Assembly: GCA_037976565.1 (NCBI GenBank)
Contig: CP137673.1
Span: 8,519,202-8,583,201 of the forward strand
Origin: Mesocentrotus franciscanus
Lineage: Eukaryota; Echinodermata; Echinoidea; Camarodonta; Strongylocentrotidae
DNA: 64,000 nt
Direction of reading: 5' to 3'
Shown here one piece after another: positions 32,346 to 43,724 of the stretch. Within the stretch, counting starts at the first letter, position 1. Each line of letters opens with the position of its first letter. The notes under the pieces are model-generated. The model was given only the letters and a program-made list of their open reading frames with translations. It was not told the origin of the DNA and did not search any database. The position numbers were made by a program, and so were the translations under genes.

Positions 32346-33299
32346 TGAAAGTGATTTTTAGATATGTTTAAATAAATGAGAAATTTAATATCAGTTTTAT
32401 GTATGACCAAATCAATCTGAAATATGTACACGATGAAAAATGTTTTAAAAATCATATGGTTGTAATTTGATATAATTGTGACAGTTTTACAAAGTTTAAA
32501 CATCGTTGTTTTGTTTTATGGTAATTGATTTGTGAAGCAGTTTTGAGTTAAATATTTTGGATAACATCAAGATTAGTGTTTATTTGTTTCTTGTGTTTTG
32601 GATAAAAGTAATTATGTTGGATGATTTATCTGATGTAATTATAGTGTAAAACAGATTGATGTAATGGTGGCTAATAAAAATATATATTTGTTTGAAAAAA
32701 ATATTACATTGACTTGTGAATATGGATTGAAGTGTTGTAGGAATTGTAAACAATTTGGTTTGATTAGATTTGAAGTGGTCACGAAAAGCTCAACCTGTTA
32801 GTTTACATGTGTGGAAAACAAAATTGTGCTGGGGGGGGGGCAGTCGCCAGTGAGAATAATATTTGTAAACATCTGTATAAATGAAAACAATATGGCTGAT
32901 GCCTGATGGAGTGAGCCTAGCTGATATCATATTCAACCTCATTTTAAAGTTGATATGTGATTATTGATAGCACAATCCATGTCACAATGGAATGTTTTGT
33001 ATAGCTGTGTGAGGTATGAAAACAAATCTATTGCATATACAGAGGGAGGCAGAGCAAGAGAGGGAGAGAGAGAGAGAGAGGGTGAAAGAGTGGTGAAAGA
33101 GTAGAGAGAGAGGAGAGAAAGAGATGCAGAGGCAGAGCAATTAAGAGAAGGAGATGGGCAGACCAATAGCGGGGAAGGAAAACAGAGCAGGAGAGAGATT
33201 CAATGAAGAACGATCGATGCATTCAATATTTCCAGCACTTAACAGAGTTTAATATTTATTATATAGAGAAAGAGAGAATAGACATGTGAACAATATATT
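32346..33299. other. Gene-free stretch with a (GA)n run
   Basis: A G10 run lies at 32830-32840 and a (GA)n-rich purine tract at 33045-33125. Minus-strand Ser/Leu-rich frames across the tract are simple-sequence artefacts. Confidence 0.5.
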
Positions 33300-33322
33300 G
33301 GTCCATTGAATGGACGCAAACA

Positions 33323-33847
33323 TTGCATATACCTGGGCTTAGTTTTAAAAAGGCTTTTTCAAAACAGGTATCACAGGCCAGGAAAGCCCTCTTCTCTATG
33401 TCCTTAAAGGTTCAAAGACTCAAACTACCACTGGATATTCAATGTGAATTGTTTGACCAACTTGTATTACCAATACTCATTTATGGATGCGAAGTGTGGG
33501 GATATGAAGATCTGAGTCAAATTGAAATATTTCATAGAAAATTTCTCAGGTCAGCATTATGTGTAAATAAATTTACACCAGATTGTATGATATATGGAGA
33601 AACTGGGAGGGCATGGCTAGCTAACAGTATCAAACATCGAATGGTTAGTTTCTGGTTAAGAATTGTGAAAGGTTCTCACTCTAAATATTCAGTCAAATTC
33701 TATTTGTTGCAAAGGTTAATTAGTCAGAATGTAGATATGTCTACTTCTTTCAAGTGGTTATCTTGTATTGAAAAAATATTGAATCATGCTGGTCTTGGTA
33801 TTGTATGGCTAAAGCAAGGGAAGGATTTAGCAATAGTTGGATATTGA
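33323..33847 (+). pseudogene. LINE reverse transcriptase C-terminal part (first frame)
   Basis: Reads KAFSKQVSQARKALFSMSLK, then LPLDIQCELFDQLVLPILIY and GCEVWGYEDLSQIEIFHRKF. The 'LPILLYGCEVWG...IExxHxxFL' segment is typical of the thumb and post-RT region of echinoderm and cnidarian LINEs. The conserved 'YLGLV' that should precede it is present but in another frame (IYLGLVLK, 33327-33350), so a frameshift lies near 33350. The frame ends at 33847 inside conserved sequence, where a second frame (from 33805) takes over. Not functional. Confidence 0.75.
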
Positions 33848-34407
33848 GCACTCTGAAGTTGAGATTAAACGATATTTCAAAACAAGATGTGATGGCAACA
33901 ATTTGGTCAAACAGTGTGTGCCTAAATTATAGGATCTTTAAAAATGATTGTCTCTTTGAAAGGTATTTAGTTTTGCTGAGTAAAAAAGATAGAATAACAT
34001 TGAGCCGTTTTAGATGTAGGTCGCACCGTTTACCAATTAATAATAACAGATTCAAAGAAGCTTTTAATGAAATTAGTATTGAATGCCCATGTTGTGATAT
34101 GCATGAGTCTGGTGATGAATTCCATTACATTTTTGTATGCCCTTTTTTCAGAAAGGAAAGAGAGTTATATTTAGGTCGTAAAGTAATAGTTAAACGCCCT
34201 TGCACATTACACATGTTTAATTTATTTTTATATTCCGGTATAAGACAGCTGAAGAAATTAGTACTCTTCTTAAGGATAATAATGTCATATTTTGCTGGTC
34301 TATATACATGTAAATCTGAACAATCCAATCATATGTCACCCATAAAAAGAAATGTTACAACTCGAAGTGGTAGGTTAATTAAGCAACCAACAATTCTTGA
34401 TCTGTAG
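33805..34407 (+). pseudogene. LINE ORF C-terminus with zinc knuckle (second frame)
   Basis: Continues the LINE protein after an indel between about 33806 and 33845. It contains LNYRIFKNDCLFERYLVLL, RITLSRFRCRSHRLPI and a zinc-binding pattern CPCCDMHESGDEFHYIFVCP (Cys-x2-Cys...His...Cys), the usual C-terminal motif of these ORF2 proteins. It ends with TAG at 34405. The 3' UTR follows directly. Confidence 0.75.
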
Positions 34408-34952
34408 TACAGTCTTTCTTTAGGTCAAGTATAGTTTTGATGGTTTGTTTGTTCTTTTGTTTATTTATTTATTTATTTTTTTTGTTAGTATACTTTTTTG
34501 TTTGTTTGTCTTATTACATTATATTCCATTATGTTTTTGTTTGTCCTATGGACAATTATGCCGTATCTTGTTAGTCTGCATAAATCTTAACAATCCAATC
34601 ACATCTCACTTACATGTACAAAAATGAAACTTATAATTTCTTATATAGTTAGGACAATAATGTTTTTGTTTTTTTCTTCTTTTTCTCTCCGTGTTTGTAT
34701 TTATATTGTTCATGTGGTATTCTCCACTTTTCATGTATGCTTGCCATATTGTATAATATTGTATTTATGTTTAGCATAGGCTAGGTTTAGATCATTCTTA
34801 TTTATCGTTATACTTTTATGATGTTGTTTTGTTGTATTCTGTATTTTTTGTATTATTAAGCTATGTTTGTATTCTTTATTATGTATCATTATCATGACAT
34901 GTAAATGTGTTGTACTCTCATACCCCAGAAGGGGGTCGAATGAGTCAATAAA

Positions 34953-34978
34953 TTCTATTCTATTCTATTCTATTCTAA
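34953..34978 (+). repeat. (TTCTA)n retrotransposon tail
   Basis: About five TTCTA units immediately after AATAAA. Short tandem tails of this kind mark the 3' ends of many non-LTR elements. Confidence 0.85.
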
Positions 34979-35886
34979 CTGGAAAAAATATAAACGTCTG
35001 GGAAGGAGACTAGCATCATACAAGGATTCAGATTTCCCGTAGGGTTGTACGCACACTATTGACATTGCTCTCCCAGAAATATAACACGCAAAATTAAGCA
35101 TTTTATTACATTTGTTTGGGATTATATATATATATCGTGTTATATAGTAGTCGAAGAAAATGATCAAAAAAAAAATAAGAAACAAAAGCCCCCCAAAAAA
35201 GTAATTTTAATATCAGTGAAGCAAACTCAAATTTAAAACTTGAAGTCCGATTCAAAATCCATGAATTTCATCACCATGTCCAAAATAACCTGGCATATGT
35301 GTGTCGAGTCACTGAGTGCAATCCAGGCCGGACCAGGGGCAGGGCTAGCAGTGAAAGCTCTGTGGTTTATGAAAAGTGGTAATTGAACCACAAAGCTGCA
35401 CATGGGATGCACATAATTTATAGCCTATGCCTCTCGTAAGTGTGTGACTGTGAGTGGATGTCAACAAACTAATTTGGAATTAGGTCTTCGTATCACTTAT
35501 CCCCAAGCACTGTGAACTGTGCAAACCACCCCCTCAGTGTTTGATAAAGGGATCAATTCCTCCCATGCCTTCTTAAAATTTAGAAAATCTGATAACTGAA
35601 AAGATAAAAAGAATAGAAATAGAATATTTGCATAATTGGAAATTGCTTTCATTTTTTTCACGTCAAAATTTCATGAGGAATGTGTATATTATAGTATAGA
35701 TGTGGAGTTTGCATGTACGAAGGTTCGTAATGTTTCATCACTCTGTAGCTGAGATTCAGATTAAGAATTAGATAGCTTGAAAAGTCCTGTCCCTTGGTTA
35801 ATTCAAGTGACTGAGTAATTCTTGTTATCACATAGAACCCCATTATTCATTTTTTTTTTTTTTTTTCATTTCTTACATGTATGCAG
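34979..35886. other. Gene-free stretch upstream of the THAP exon
   Basis: I looked here for the missing first THAP exon (start methionine, C-x2-4-C) and did not find it. There is an AT repeat at 35127-35137 and a T-run at 35850-35867, which acts as polypyrimidine tract for the acceptor at 35886. Confidence 0.4.
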
Positions 35887-36082
35887 GTTTCCGCTCAGCC
35901 GTCAAGAGGTACTTGCAGTATGGTTAGTGAACATGAGGCGGGATCGATGGATACCAACCTGGAGGTCAGTCCTCTGTTCTGACCACTTTAAAGCAGAGTG
36001 CTTTGACAACACTGGCCAAACAACTCGTCTGAAGGAAGATGCCGTTCCCACAATTTTCCAATTTCCAAGCCATTTGCAGAAG
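35887..36082 (+). CDS. THAP-domain exon of a THAP9/P-element transposase
   Basis: Acceptor 'tatgcag' ends at 35886; donor 'gtatgt' starts at 36083. It reads FPLSRQEVLAVWLVNMRRDR, then WIPTWRSVLCSDHFKAECFD and LKEDAVPTIFQFPSHLQK. This is the C-terminal half of a THAP C2CH zinc finger: the conserved Trp and Pro, the Cys-x2-His pair in 'LCSDHF', and the closing AVPTIF box. THAP domains bind DNA; in P-element and THAP9 transposases the domain recognises the transposon end. The N-terminal half with the first Cys pair must be on an exon not found here. The exon ends in phase 0, matching the acceptor at 37152. Confidence 0.85.
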
Positions 36083-36310
36083 GTATGTATCTTACATTAC
36101 CATCACACATTCTCCCTCTTCCTCCCCAAATAAGAAGAAAGAAGTAATGAAAATGCCTTATTCATTACTTTGATCTTTTTGGGGAGGGAGGAGGTAGAAT
36201 ATAAACCAGTGATATACCAGAAGTGACAAACTATGTCTCCTATCAATTCTAACAATGTTTGCTAAAATTGAGTTCACCTATGTATGTTTACGATAAAACT
36301 GGTTTTATAG

Positions 36311-36469
36311 CAGTGGCAGATCCAGGAATTTGAAATGTGGAGGGGGTGCCGGCAGCAAGGGAGCGGAGGGTGTGGAGGAGGAGGGGGTATCCCCTCCCAC
36401 AGTAAAATTCACAAAACAGAAAATTAAGGGGGCGCGCGCCCTTGGCGCCCCTGCCTGGATCCGCCACTG
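36311..36469. mobile_element. MITE with 'cagtggcagatccagg' ends
   Basis: The 159-bp element starts 'cagtggcagatccagg' and ends 'cctggatccgccactg', near-perfect inverses. The interior is G-rich then C-rich, so it folds. This end sequence resembles a widespread hAT-like MITE family and the ends of the larger element at 53646-55020. The flanks do not show a clean 8-bp duplication. It lies in the transposase intron. Confidence 0.8.
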
Positions 36470-37152
36470 TGTAGTGAATCAATATTATAGACCATAGTGC
36501 ATGTAACAGTATATGAACATGATATCCATGTTGCGTTGGTTGAAAAATTGAAGAAATTCTTTTAAGTAAAGCTTTGAAAGAGTACTAAATAAAACAGAAA
36601 TTGTTCTAGTAGGGCACTAAATTAATTGCATAAAAATCTTCAACAGATGATTTCATCTGTAATAGAAGATGTTTTTAGCCGCAACCTCATGAAAGACCTG
36701 GTATATGAATTAAGTGCTTTTTTTTTAATGGATATAATTTTTCCCCAAAACTGTCAGTTTTGAGATTGCGTATTTGTTTTTACTTTGTTTTGTTTTTTAT
36801 TTTTTTATTCCGGTTATCTTGAGTAGGCCTATGTGAATTAATTAAATTTCCTTGATTCACTTTTTTTTTTGCTTTGCTTAGTTCTGCTTTGCTTCGCTTT
36901 GTTCTGCTTTGCTTCACTCCTTTTGTACTGAAATAATATAACATGCAAGGTAATACAGCTATTTGCAATCCTATGAATGTGGTGTACATTTTATTAGTAT
37001 CTTGATGTAAATAAATTTTTTTTTTTTTAATTCTGTGAAGGAAAAAAAAAGAGTCCTTAGATATGATAAGTCAAAAATTTGATTCCTGTTGCCATTTTTG
37101 TAAGGTTATATTTATATTACATTATAATGTTTTCTCATACTTTTCCCTCCAG

Positions 37153-38355
37153 ATCACAAAAGCTTCCAGAAAACCACCAAAGGCAAGGATCTCAGACGTT
37201 GGAAAAGCAGAAACGGAAGCCACGCCAGAGTCACCCAAGTCATCCAGCATATATACAGATCACTCCTACTCTACACTACAAAGTCCTAGAGCAGTAAAAA
37301 GGAAGCTAGATGGAGCTGTAGACCAAATTGATCATCTCCAGAAGAAGGTGAAGACCCTGCAGCAAAAGTCGCGTAGATTGGGAAAGAAAGTCACAGATCT
37401 GCAGGAGGTTGTGGACACATTGAGGGACAAAAACATGCTTTCAGCGAATGGGGCAGAAATCCTTTCAAAGACTTTTTTGGATGTCCCAGCAGATATAATG
37501 AAAAGGATGGTGGCAGATAAGTCCAGCGGGAAACTAAGTAGGAAAGCATATCCCCCAGCGCTGAGAGCCTTTGCACTAACTTTGAACTTTTATAGTGCAA
37601 AAGCATACAGATACGTGAGAAAATGTTTCAACTTTGCCCTACCCCATCCATCAGTTATCAGGCAGTGGTACTCTGGAGTAAAAGGGGAACCAGGGTTCAC
37701 CGAGGAGTCATTTTCTGCTCTGAGGCTGAAGGTAGAGCAAGCCAAGGACAAAGGTAATGAAGTTGTCTGTGCCCTCATGATGGATGAGATGGCCATCAAG
37801 AAACATATTGAATGGGACGGCTCAAAGTTTCACGGATATGTAGACATAGGCGTCGATATTCAAGATGACACAACTCCGCCTGCTCATGATGCTCTCGTTC
37901 TGATGGTTGTGGCTCTGAACAGCAATTGGAAGCTTCCGGTCGGGTATTTCCTTGTGAACGGTTTGTCTGGAGCAGAAAGGGCCAACCTTGTCCAGCAATG
38001 CCTGACACGTCTCCATGATGTCAGCGTCAACTGTGTCTCACTGACATGCGACGGTCCATCCTGTCATTTCAAAATGATGGAAGAGCTGGGAGCAGCAATG
38101 AAACTACCAACAATGGACCCTAGCTTCCCTCACCCTGCAGACTCGAATCAACGCGTGCATGTCCTCCTGGATATATGCCACATGCTTAAGCTTATCCGGA
38201 ACACACTGGCATCTGGATTGATCATCACAGATCGTGAGGGGGGGAAGATCTCGTGGACATTCATCAAGGAACTTCATAAACTCCAAGACGAGGAAGGGCT
38301 TCGACTTGGCAATAGGCTCAAGGCAGCACACATAAACTGGGAAAAGCAAAAATGA
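37153..38355 (+). CDS. THAP9/P-element transposase, N-terminal catalytic half
   Basis: Acceptor 'tttccctccag' ends at 37152 and continues the THAP exon in phase 0. After a linker comes a coiled coil (VDQIDHLQKKVKTLQQKSRR, then LGKKVTDLQEVVDTL), the leucine-zipper-like dimerisation region known in P-element transposase. The RNase-H-like core follows: the first catalytic Asp in 'CALMMDEM' (codon 37783) and the second in 'LTCDGPSCHF' (codon 38050), with 'GYVDIG' and 'WKLPVGYFLVNGLSG' between, all typical of THAP9-type proteins. The frame ends at TGA 38353-38355, in the middle of a conserved segment (HINWEKQK|MKVNLAAQ). The downstream frame starts four bases earlier in a -1 relation, so a single missing A in an A-run explains the break. 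The extension upstream to 37063 is intronic. Confidence 0.85.
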   Translation: MTKASRKPPKARISDVGKAETEATPESPKSSSIYTDHSYSTLQSPRAVKRKLDGAVDQIDHLQKKVKTLQQKSRRLGKKVTDLQEVVDTLRDKNMLSANGAEILSKTFLDVPADIMKRMVADKSSGKLSRKAYPPALRAFALTLNFYSAKAYRYVRKCFNFALPHPSVIRQWYSGVKGEPGFTEESFSALRLKVEQAKDKGNEVVCALMMDEMAIKKHIEWDGSKFHGYVDIGVDIQDDTTPPAHDALVLMVVALNSNWKLPVGYFLVNGLSGAERANLVQQCLTRLHDVSVNCVSLTCDGPSCHFKMMEELGAAMKLPTMDPSFPHPADSNQRVHVLLDICHMLKLIRNTLASGLIITDREGGKISWTFIKELHKLQDEEGLRLGNRLKAAHINWEKQK

Positions 38356-39575
38356 AAGTTAATCTTGCAGCCCAAGCTCTAAGCAGTAGTGTGAGAGACG
38401 CAATAGAATTCTGCAACAAAGAGCTTCATCTACCTCAATTCAAGGGATCAGAAGCTACCATTGAATTCATCCGTTACATTGATCATCTTTTTGACATCAT
38501 GAATTCAAGGAACCCACTGGCCCGTAACTTCAAGGCTCCAATGAGGAAGGAAAATGAGAAGTCGTGGAGGAAATTTCTCCAAGAAGCCTACACGTATCTC
38601 TCTGGACTGAGACACTCGGATGGCCAACCAATGCATCAGTCAAGAAGGAAGACTCCCTTCATTGGCTTCCTTGCAGGGATTAAGAGTGTGATCGCTCTCT
38701 ATGACAGCTTGGTTGGTTGCAAGGCACCAAAGCTTAGATATCTTCTTACGTACAAGCTCAGTCAGGATCATCTTGAGCTGTTTTTCTGTGCCGTGAGATC
38801 TGCTGGTGGCACCAATAACAATCCAACAGCTAGACAGTTTCAGGCTATCTACAAACGGCTCCTTGTACGGCATGAAATAGAAGGACAAGGGGGTAACTGC
38901 ATTGCACAGGAGAATACTCCAATCCTTCATGTATCAAGTTCTAGACCGCATGGAAAGGCACATTATACAGACGAGGATGACATGCTTCTCATCAGGAGAT
39001 ATGATATCGAAGACCACGCTCCAAGTGCAGAAGACCACGACTATGCAGATGTTCCCAACTACTTGCAGTTGTCTCCTGTAATCGATGCAGCTATCGGATA
39101 CATGGGTGGATTTGTGGTGAAGATGATGAAGCGACGGATCATTTGCCCTGAATGTCGAGCCACTTTGACTTCTGTCAACATGGATGCAGGTGGTGGACTC
39201 CTGAAGAAGAAAAATCGAGGCGGACTTGTCAAACCATCAGATGATGTTATCACAGTGTGCAAAGCGGCTGAGCGTTGCGTTCAAAGACTGCTTCATTCCA
39301 CGGACAGCGCTCTACCTCAGTCAACAGGGATTGCATCTGCGTTATCAACTGCAGTTCTTCATGATGTTGGATCTCGGCAGATGTTCATGCAGCTCACCGA
39401 CCACATGCTAGATTGCCCACCAGACCATAACCACGTCTTCATTCTTATCAAGTGTATTGCAGCATGTTACATCAAAATACGTATGCACCATCTTGCCAAA
39501 CGCTTCAATGAGAAGATGACAGGGCCCACACTTCGCAAGCAGTTGACAAAGCTCATCTTGCACAGGCATGAATAA
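38352..39575 (+). CDS. THAP9/P-element transposase, C-terminal half
   Basis: Reads MKVNLAAQALSSSVRDAIEF and continues 407 codons to TAA at 39573. It holds the third catalytic acid in 'LSQDHLELFFCAVRS' (Glu codon 38775), followed by GGTNNNPTARQFQAIYKRLL, the classic 'QDHLExFF...GGxNxNPTxxQF' box of THAP9 and P-element transposases. Nearer the end a Cys pair, RIICPECRATL, fits the family's small C-terminal zinc-like motif. With the exon at 35887 and the first half it totals about 870 codons, close to the roughly 900 residues of human THAP9. All three acidic residues are present, so apart from the one frame break and the absent first exon the gene looks recently active. Confidence 0.85.
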   Translation: MKVNLAAQALSSSVRDAIEFCNKELHLPQFKGSEATIEFIRYIDHLFDIMNSRNPLARNFKAPMRKENEKSWRKFLQEAYTYLSGLRHSDGQPMHQSRRKTPFIGFLAGIKSVIALYDSLVGCKAPKLRYLLTYKLSQDHLELFFCAVRSAGGTNNNPTARQFQAIYKRLLVRHEIEGQGGNCIAQENTPILHVSSSRPHGKAHYTDEDDMLLIRRYDIEDHAPSAEDHDYADVPNYLQLSPVIDAAIGYMGGFVVKMMKRRIICPECRATLTSVNMDAGGGLLKKKNRGGLVKPSDDVITVCKAAERCVQRLLHSTDSALPQSTGIASALSTAVLHDVGSRQMFMQLTDHMLDCPPDHNHVFILIKCIAACYIKIRMHHLAKRFNEKMTGPTLRKQLTKLILHRHE

Positions 39576-42470
39576 TATCAGTTGTGCATTTCTTGCAGGG
39601 ATAGAGCATACATGTACCTCTCTAATGCCACTGTTTTGTTAAACTGAAATTTGTTTATAGCAGTTTGAAAAGGTTTACTTCGTGGTGCTACTACTAATGT
39701 TCAAACAAGCTTTTTTCAGCGTGATGTCTTGCATAGCTTCGGTACAATTGGAGGGCTTAAATCAATTGAAACCACTATTAAAGATGTGGCCTCAGTGCCC
39801 CTTTTCAAAAATCACTTTTTGGTCTTGGACATTGTATGACCTTACGAGATCTTATTTCGATCGTTAAATAAAAACTTGCCGTCGAGAAAGGTGGTGTTGT
39901 CCTAACATGAAATTTAAGGGTTTCAGTTGGCACCATGCTATGTAAATGTCTGGCATATCTCTGTGATGGTGAACTTATAGTGAATTTTCATGCACATGAG
40001 TCGATATTTCAAAGGCAGCTGATCATTACTGATGAAATATTCAAATATCCAGGACATGTTTTTGTATACCAAAAAGAAAGAGGCTGTTATCAGGCTTTTC
40101 TTTGATGCTGTATGTTGTCTTCATGTTAGTATGGTGCAGTTTCCATTATTTGCCCTTTTCCCTTAGTGTGTACCAATCACCTAAAAATAACTTGTATACA
40201 GCTGGAATGTATAAAATCAACCTCAAAACACTTTACCTGTCCTTCTGTGGGTTGACTGTACGGTTAATGAGTATGAAGATTATAAAGGATAACATAAAAC
40301 CCCCTTGCACGGAACCCAACTCCTGCATTTGGTTCAGCACGGGCCATTATTCTAAAAAAGGCAAAAGGGTGCATGAACGAGTCTCCTCACAAGTCGCTGT
40401 TTCGTTTATTGGGATTATATCTTAACTAGCAAAATCTCGTTATAGAAACAACATTTGAAGCTCACATTTCGAATATGGTATATAGTGACATGGAACCTCT
40501 AATGTACAGAGCAAAATATTTTTTAGTGATTGGTACATTTTAAGCTGTTCTCTGTTATATGCATGTCATGCATTGTGAATGAAGTATATTTCCATTGTAA
40601 ATACCATGGACTCTAGTATTCTAGTTATGTACTTGCTCAAAGTTTTATGAATGTTTCATGCATCAGGAGAGAGAAAGTAAATTACATTGGTTTAGGTACA
40701 CAGAGTTAACTCATAAATTTGAAATATGGGACTATTTCTTTGCTTTGGTTGATGCAATACATTATGCTTTGTGAGAGTATCTGACTTGCTTTCTACATGT
40801 ACATGAAATTATTTACAAGTGCATGTATTCATTATTGTATTTTACACACTTAAATATGCATGTGAAGATGTACTGTATCCACTTGGTACAGTGTATTAAT
40901 TTTCAAACAAATGTGATGTATATCAGTAAGAGCTAGACATTTTGATTTCTGAAAAGATTTTCCTTAGTTCTTCAAATGAAAATGAGGCGATCAATCCCAT
41001 TCATAACATACCTTAAAAGTTTCCTCCCAGATTTTTTCAAATGTTTTTCTCAAGTATGCATGCCAATCTATTGATTTTTTATCATTGAATTAAGGATGTA
41101 GGGTTTCGAGTTAATCAGATTATAACAGATACAGAGACAGACATGTCAATATTCCCTATATTGAGTCAGTGGATGTTTTATTACTTTGCTTTATGTTAAA
41201 GAAAAATTGGTTAGTTTACATATTCTTATGATTCTGAGAGTCCTTACATTTTACATATTATGAGGATTGTGGTATCCAGGAATATATGATTGTAGGATTA
41301 AGTACCAAATTCACAAGTAATTTAGTCTAATGAACCAGAGCAGGACATCTTAATCTTTTTAAACCTGTTTGTTTATGATATGACTTCATTAATCATCTGC
41401 TGGGTATGTTGAAGAGCTTGCTGAGAATTACATGAATATGATATTAGTAATAAAGAATCATAATTTAAAAAATGAAAATATCATTGTTAATGTTGTAAGT
41501 GTGAGGATTGAGGAAATAGGTGTGAATGTGAGTTGAATGTGGCATTTTGTGGTTGGAAGAAGTTTTAAAACTAGGCTGTATGAAAGATTTGACGAGAAAT
41601 AATTTCAGAGCAGTGAAAACAAGAACATGAGTATTTTGTGTGAGGCACCTAGTGTGAAAGAGCTGTGGAGAAAACTGAAAAAAAAAAGAGAGAGAATTTG
41701 AAAAGAAGTGGAAATACATGTATGATCATAACACAATAACTATTATATCATATGCGACAATGGAAAGTACATTAGAAGCGTAATAAATCTGAATAAAATT
41801 TGTTAATTACGTGTATTGGAACAAACCTGTATGTAATAATAGAGTCGAATGCAGACAGCCTAAACTTTGAGCTCTGAGAATCAAAAATCAGTCCCAGTGA
41901 GACATGAGAACAGATGAGGAAGAAAAGGTGAAAGAAAGAGAAAAATAACAAATAAAATGTGATGTTAGACAAAGGCAAGGAGGGCAAAAAGGTTACATCT
42001 AATGTTCTACCAAATGCTGTGGAAAAAAAAGGAGAAATACAGGTAGGTCTTAAGAGAAGCAGGACAGTAAATGCAATTATAACACACAAGCTACGTGCTT
42101 CGCATGGGGTGCTTCCCGACGCGTCCGCATATCTTGTGAGTGTATAATGGCCGCTCACTCGCGTCTACTGTTTGTACAGTGTGTATGGGCTAATGCGCTA
42201 TCCAGATTTTTCCGTAGAGATCAGTGCTGCGGAACTAACGATCACGTTCGGGCTTCCCTGTGTATATCTTCTATGAGCGCGCGCGGATGTCGGCGTGATC
42301 TGGTTATCAGTGCTGTGTTATGCTTTAGTCTTATGCAACAGTCGTTTGTTTTAAAAATATTTTAAAATTTTAAAAAATCTGAGTTTTGAGGCATGCACTC
42401 GGAATTCGGAGTTGGTATGAAAAATGCGGAGGAACTCCGCCTAAATCGGGGTGGTTGGCAGGTATGCTAG
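39576..42470. other. 3' flank of the transposase and gene-free sequence
   Basis: AATAAA at 39867-39872 is a plausible polyadenylation signal for the transposase, about 290 bases after the stop. No terminal inverted repeat of a P-like element was recognised on either side of the gene. Around 42090-42330 the sequence turns CpG-richer ('cgacgcgtccg', 'gagcgcgcgcgg'), perhaps an old promoter, but no gene follows. Confidence 0.4.
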
Positions 42471-42472
42471 TA

Positions 42473-43570
42473 GGGTGTCTGATCGCGCACTCGGTTTTGT
42501 GTGCTAAAATCCTTCCATAGAGATTGCACACACCCCTATGCAGTCTAGACTATGTACATTGTGCGCTCAAGAAAAATTGATCAATGCTTGTATTACCAAA
42601 TTGAGATTCAAACCAATAGGCCTACTGCTCGTGATCCTGAATGTGAAAATCAATAAATGAGGTGTCATATGAAAGAGCAGGTTTTTCTCCATATTCCGCA
42701 AAGTAGCCTTAAGTTAAGGGCTCCCTGGAAATGTTTGTTATGATATGTTAATATTCCAGACCAGGGAGCCTTAACCGGGTCCCATACGGTACTCCATAGG
42801 CATAGTAGCACTGCACGGAGAGGTATGTAAACAAAACCAAATCACACCTTCCCGCACCCGACCAATATTGGACAGTGGCCTTGATGAATGTTATGTGACT
42901 TGTAATCGTAATTACCTCCGGAATATCATAATCGGAGGTAAAAATAACGAAATAAGAGCCAATTTTTTACCAGACCGATACAGCTTAGCTACCTTTTCAC
43001 GTGTAGCGTGTGACTTTACGATCTCTACACAATGGTGTTGACCTCTGACTGGCACTTCCGTGATTGTGCTGCTTCCGTATAATGCGCTGTATGAGTGTTA
43101 TTGAGGTTTTTATGCAAGTTTTTTTTCAAACCCTCTCTGCTTAGGAAAACCATAAGGATCACCCTTTTTCAATTTTTCTGCCGACATAGCAACTTTTTCG
43201 GAAAAATGTGATATGTTTTTAGCATGCTTGATCAAAGTGGTAGTAGTGGTGTCTACATGCGAGTAATGTATGCATTATCAATGAAAAATCTGTCACAGTG
43301 CAAAATAGGTTTTTCTTAGCGTGCGGCCGATTTATGGCGCCAGTCGAATGACGGGGTAGTTACTCTACCACTTTTTTGTCCATTCTGGACAAAAATTGGA
43401 TGAATATTGCCTAGATTTTGGGGGGCTGTATCTTTTGATAGAAACATCGGTGAGCCTTGAAATTTGAAATGTTTTTTTTTGAGTAGTTGATTTTTTCAAT
43501 TTAATATCCAACCATGATGGGGAAAATCAATCCAAAAGGGAAAATTGAAAAATCGTCTGTTCAGACACCC
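42473..43570. mobile_element. Non-autonomous Tc1/mariner-like element, TA-flanked
   Basis: The left end 'gggtgtctga' and right end 'tcagacaccc' are perfect inverses of 10 bp, with TA on both outer sides (42471-42472, 43571-43572). A shorter relative lies at 58264-58846 with the same internal order: 'ttaccaaattgagattcaaa', 'gcaggtttttctccatat', 'tctggacaaaaattggatga', 'tggggggctgtat'. No transposase is seen. An internal hairpin ('gctccctgg...ccagggagc', 42717-42773) occurs only in this copy. Confidence 0.7.
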
Positions 43571-43669
43571 TAAACTAAGTCTTAAGACAGGCCAAGTCTT
43601 AAAACTACTATTACTAGGCTTTAGCATCCAAATCAGTAAGGAAACTGAAATCCTGGTCATGAGCACACA

Positions 43670-43724
43670 TAGGGTCCGGATAGCGAACGCTCCGTGAAGC
43701 GGAGCGTCCTAAACGGGACCCTGC
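43670..43724. repeat. Imperfect hairpin of about 55 bp
   Basis: Outer arms 'agggtcc' and 'ggaccct' and inner arms 'cgctccg' and 'cggagcg' nest around 'tgaag'. Possibly the remnant of a small foldback element. Confidence 0.7.

Larger units (their letters stand above)
33300..34978 (+). mobile_element. 5'-truncated non-LTR retrotransposon
   Basis: The element holds the end of a reverse transcriptase ORF, a C-terminal zinc knuckle, about 540 bases of 3' UTR, AATAAA at 34947-34952 and a (TTCTA)n tail to 34978. The 5' end lies near 33300, where RT homology begins abruptly. Dead by truncation and at least two frame breaks. I do not assign a clade. Confidence 0.8.

Noticed and set aside
36288..36482. 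Short minus-strand frame over the 'cagtggcagatccagg' MITE
   Set aside because: It is a well-defined inverted-repeat element; the peptide is a translation of its arms.
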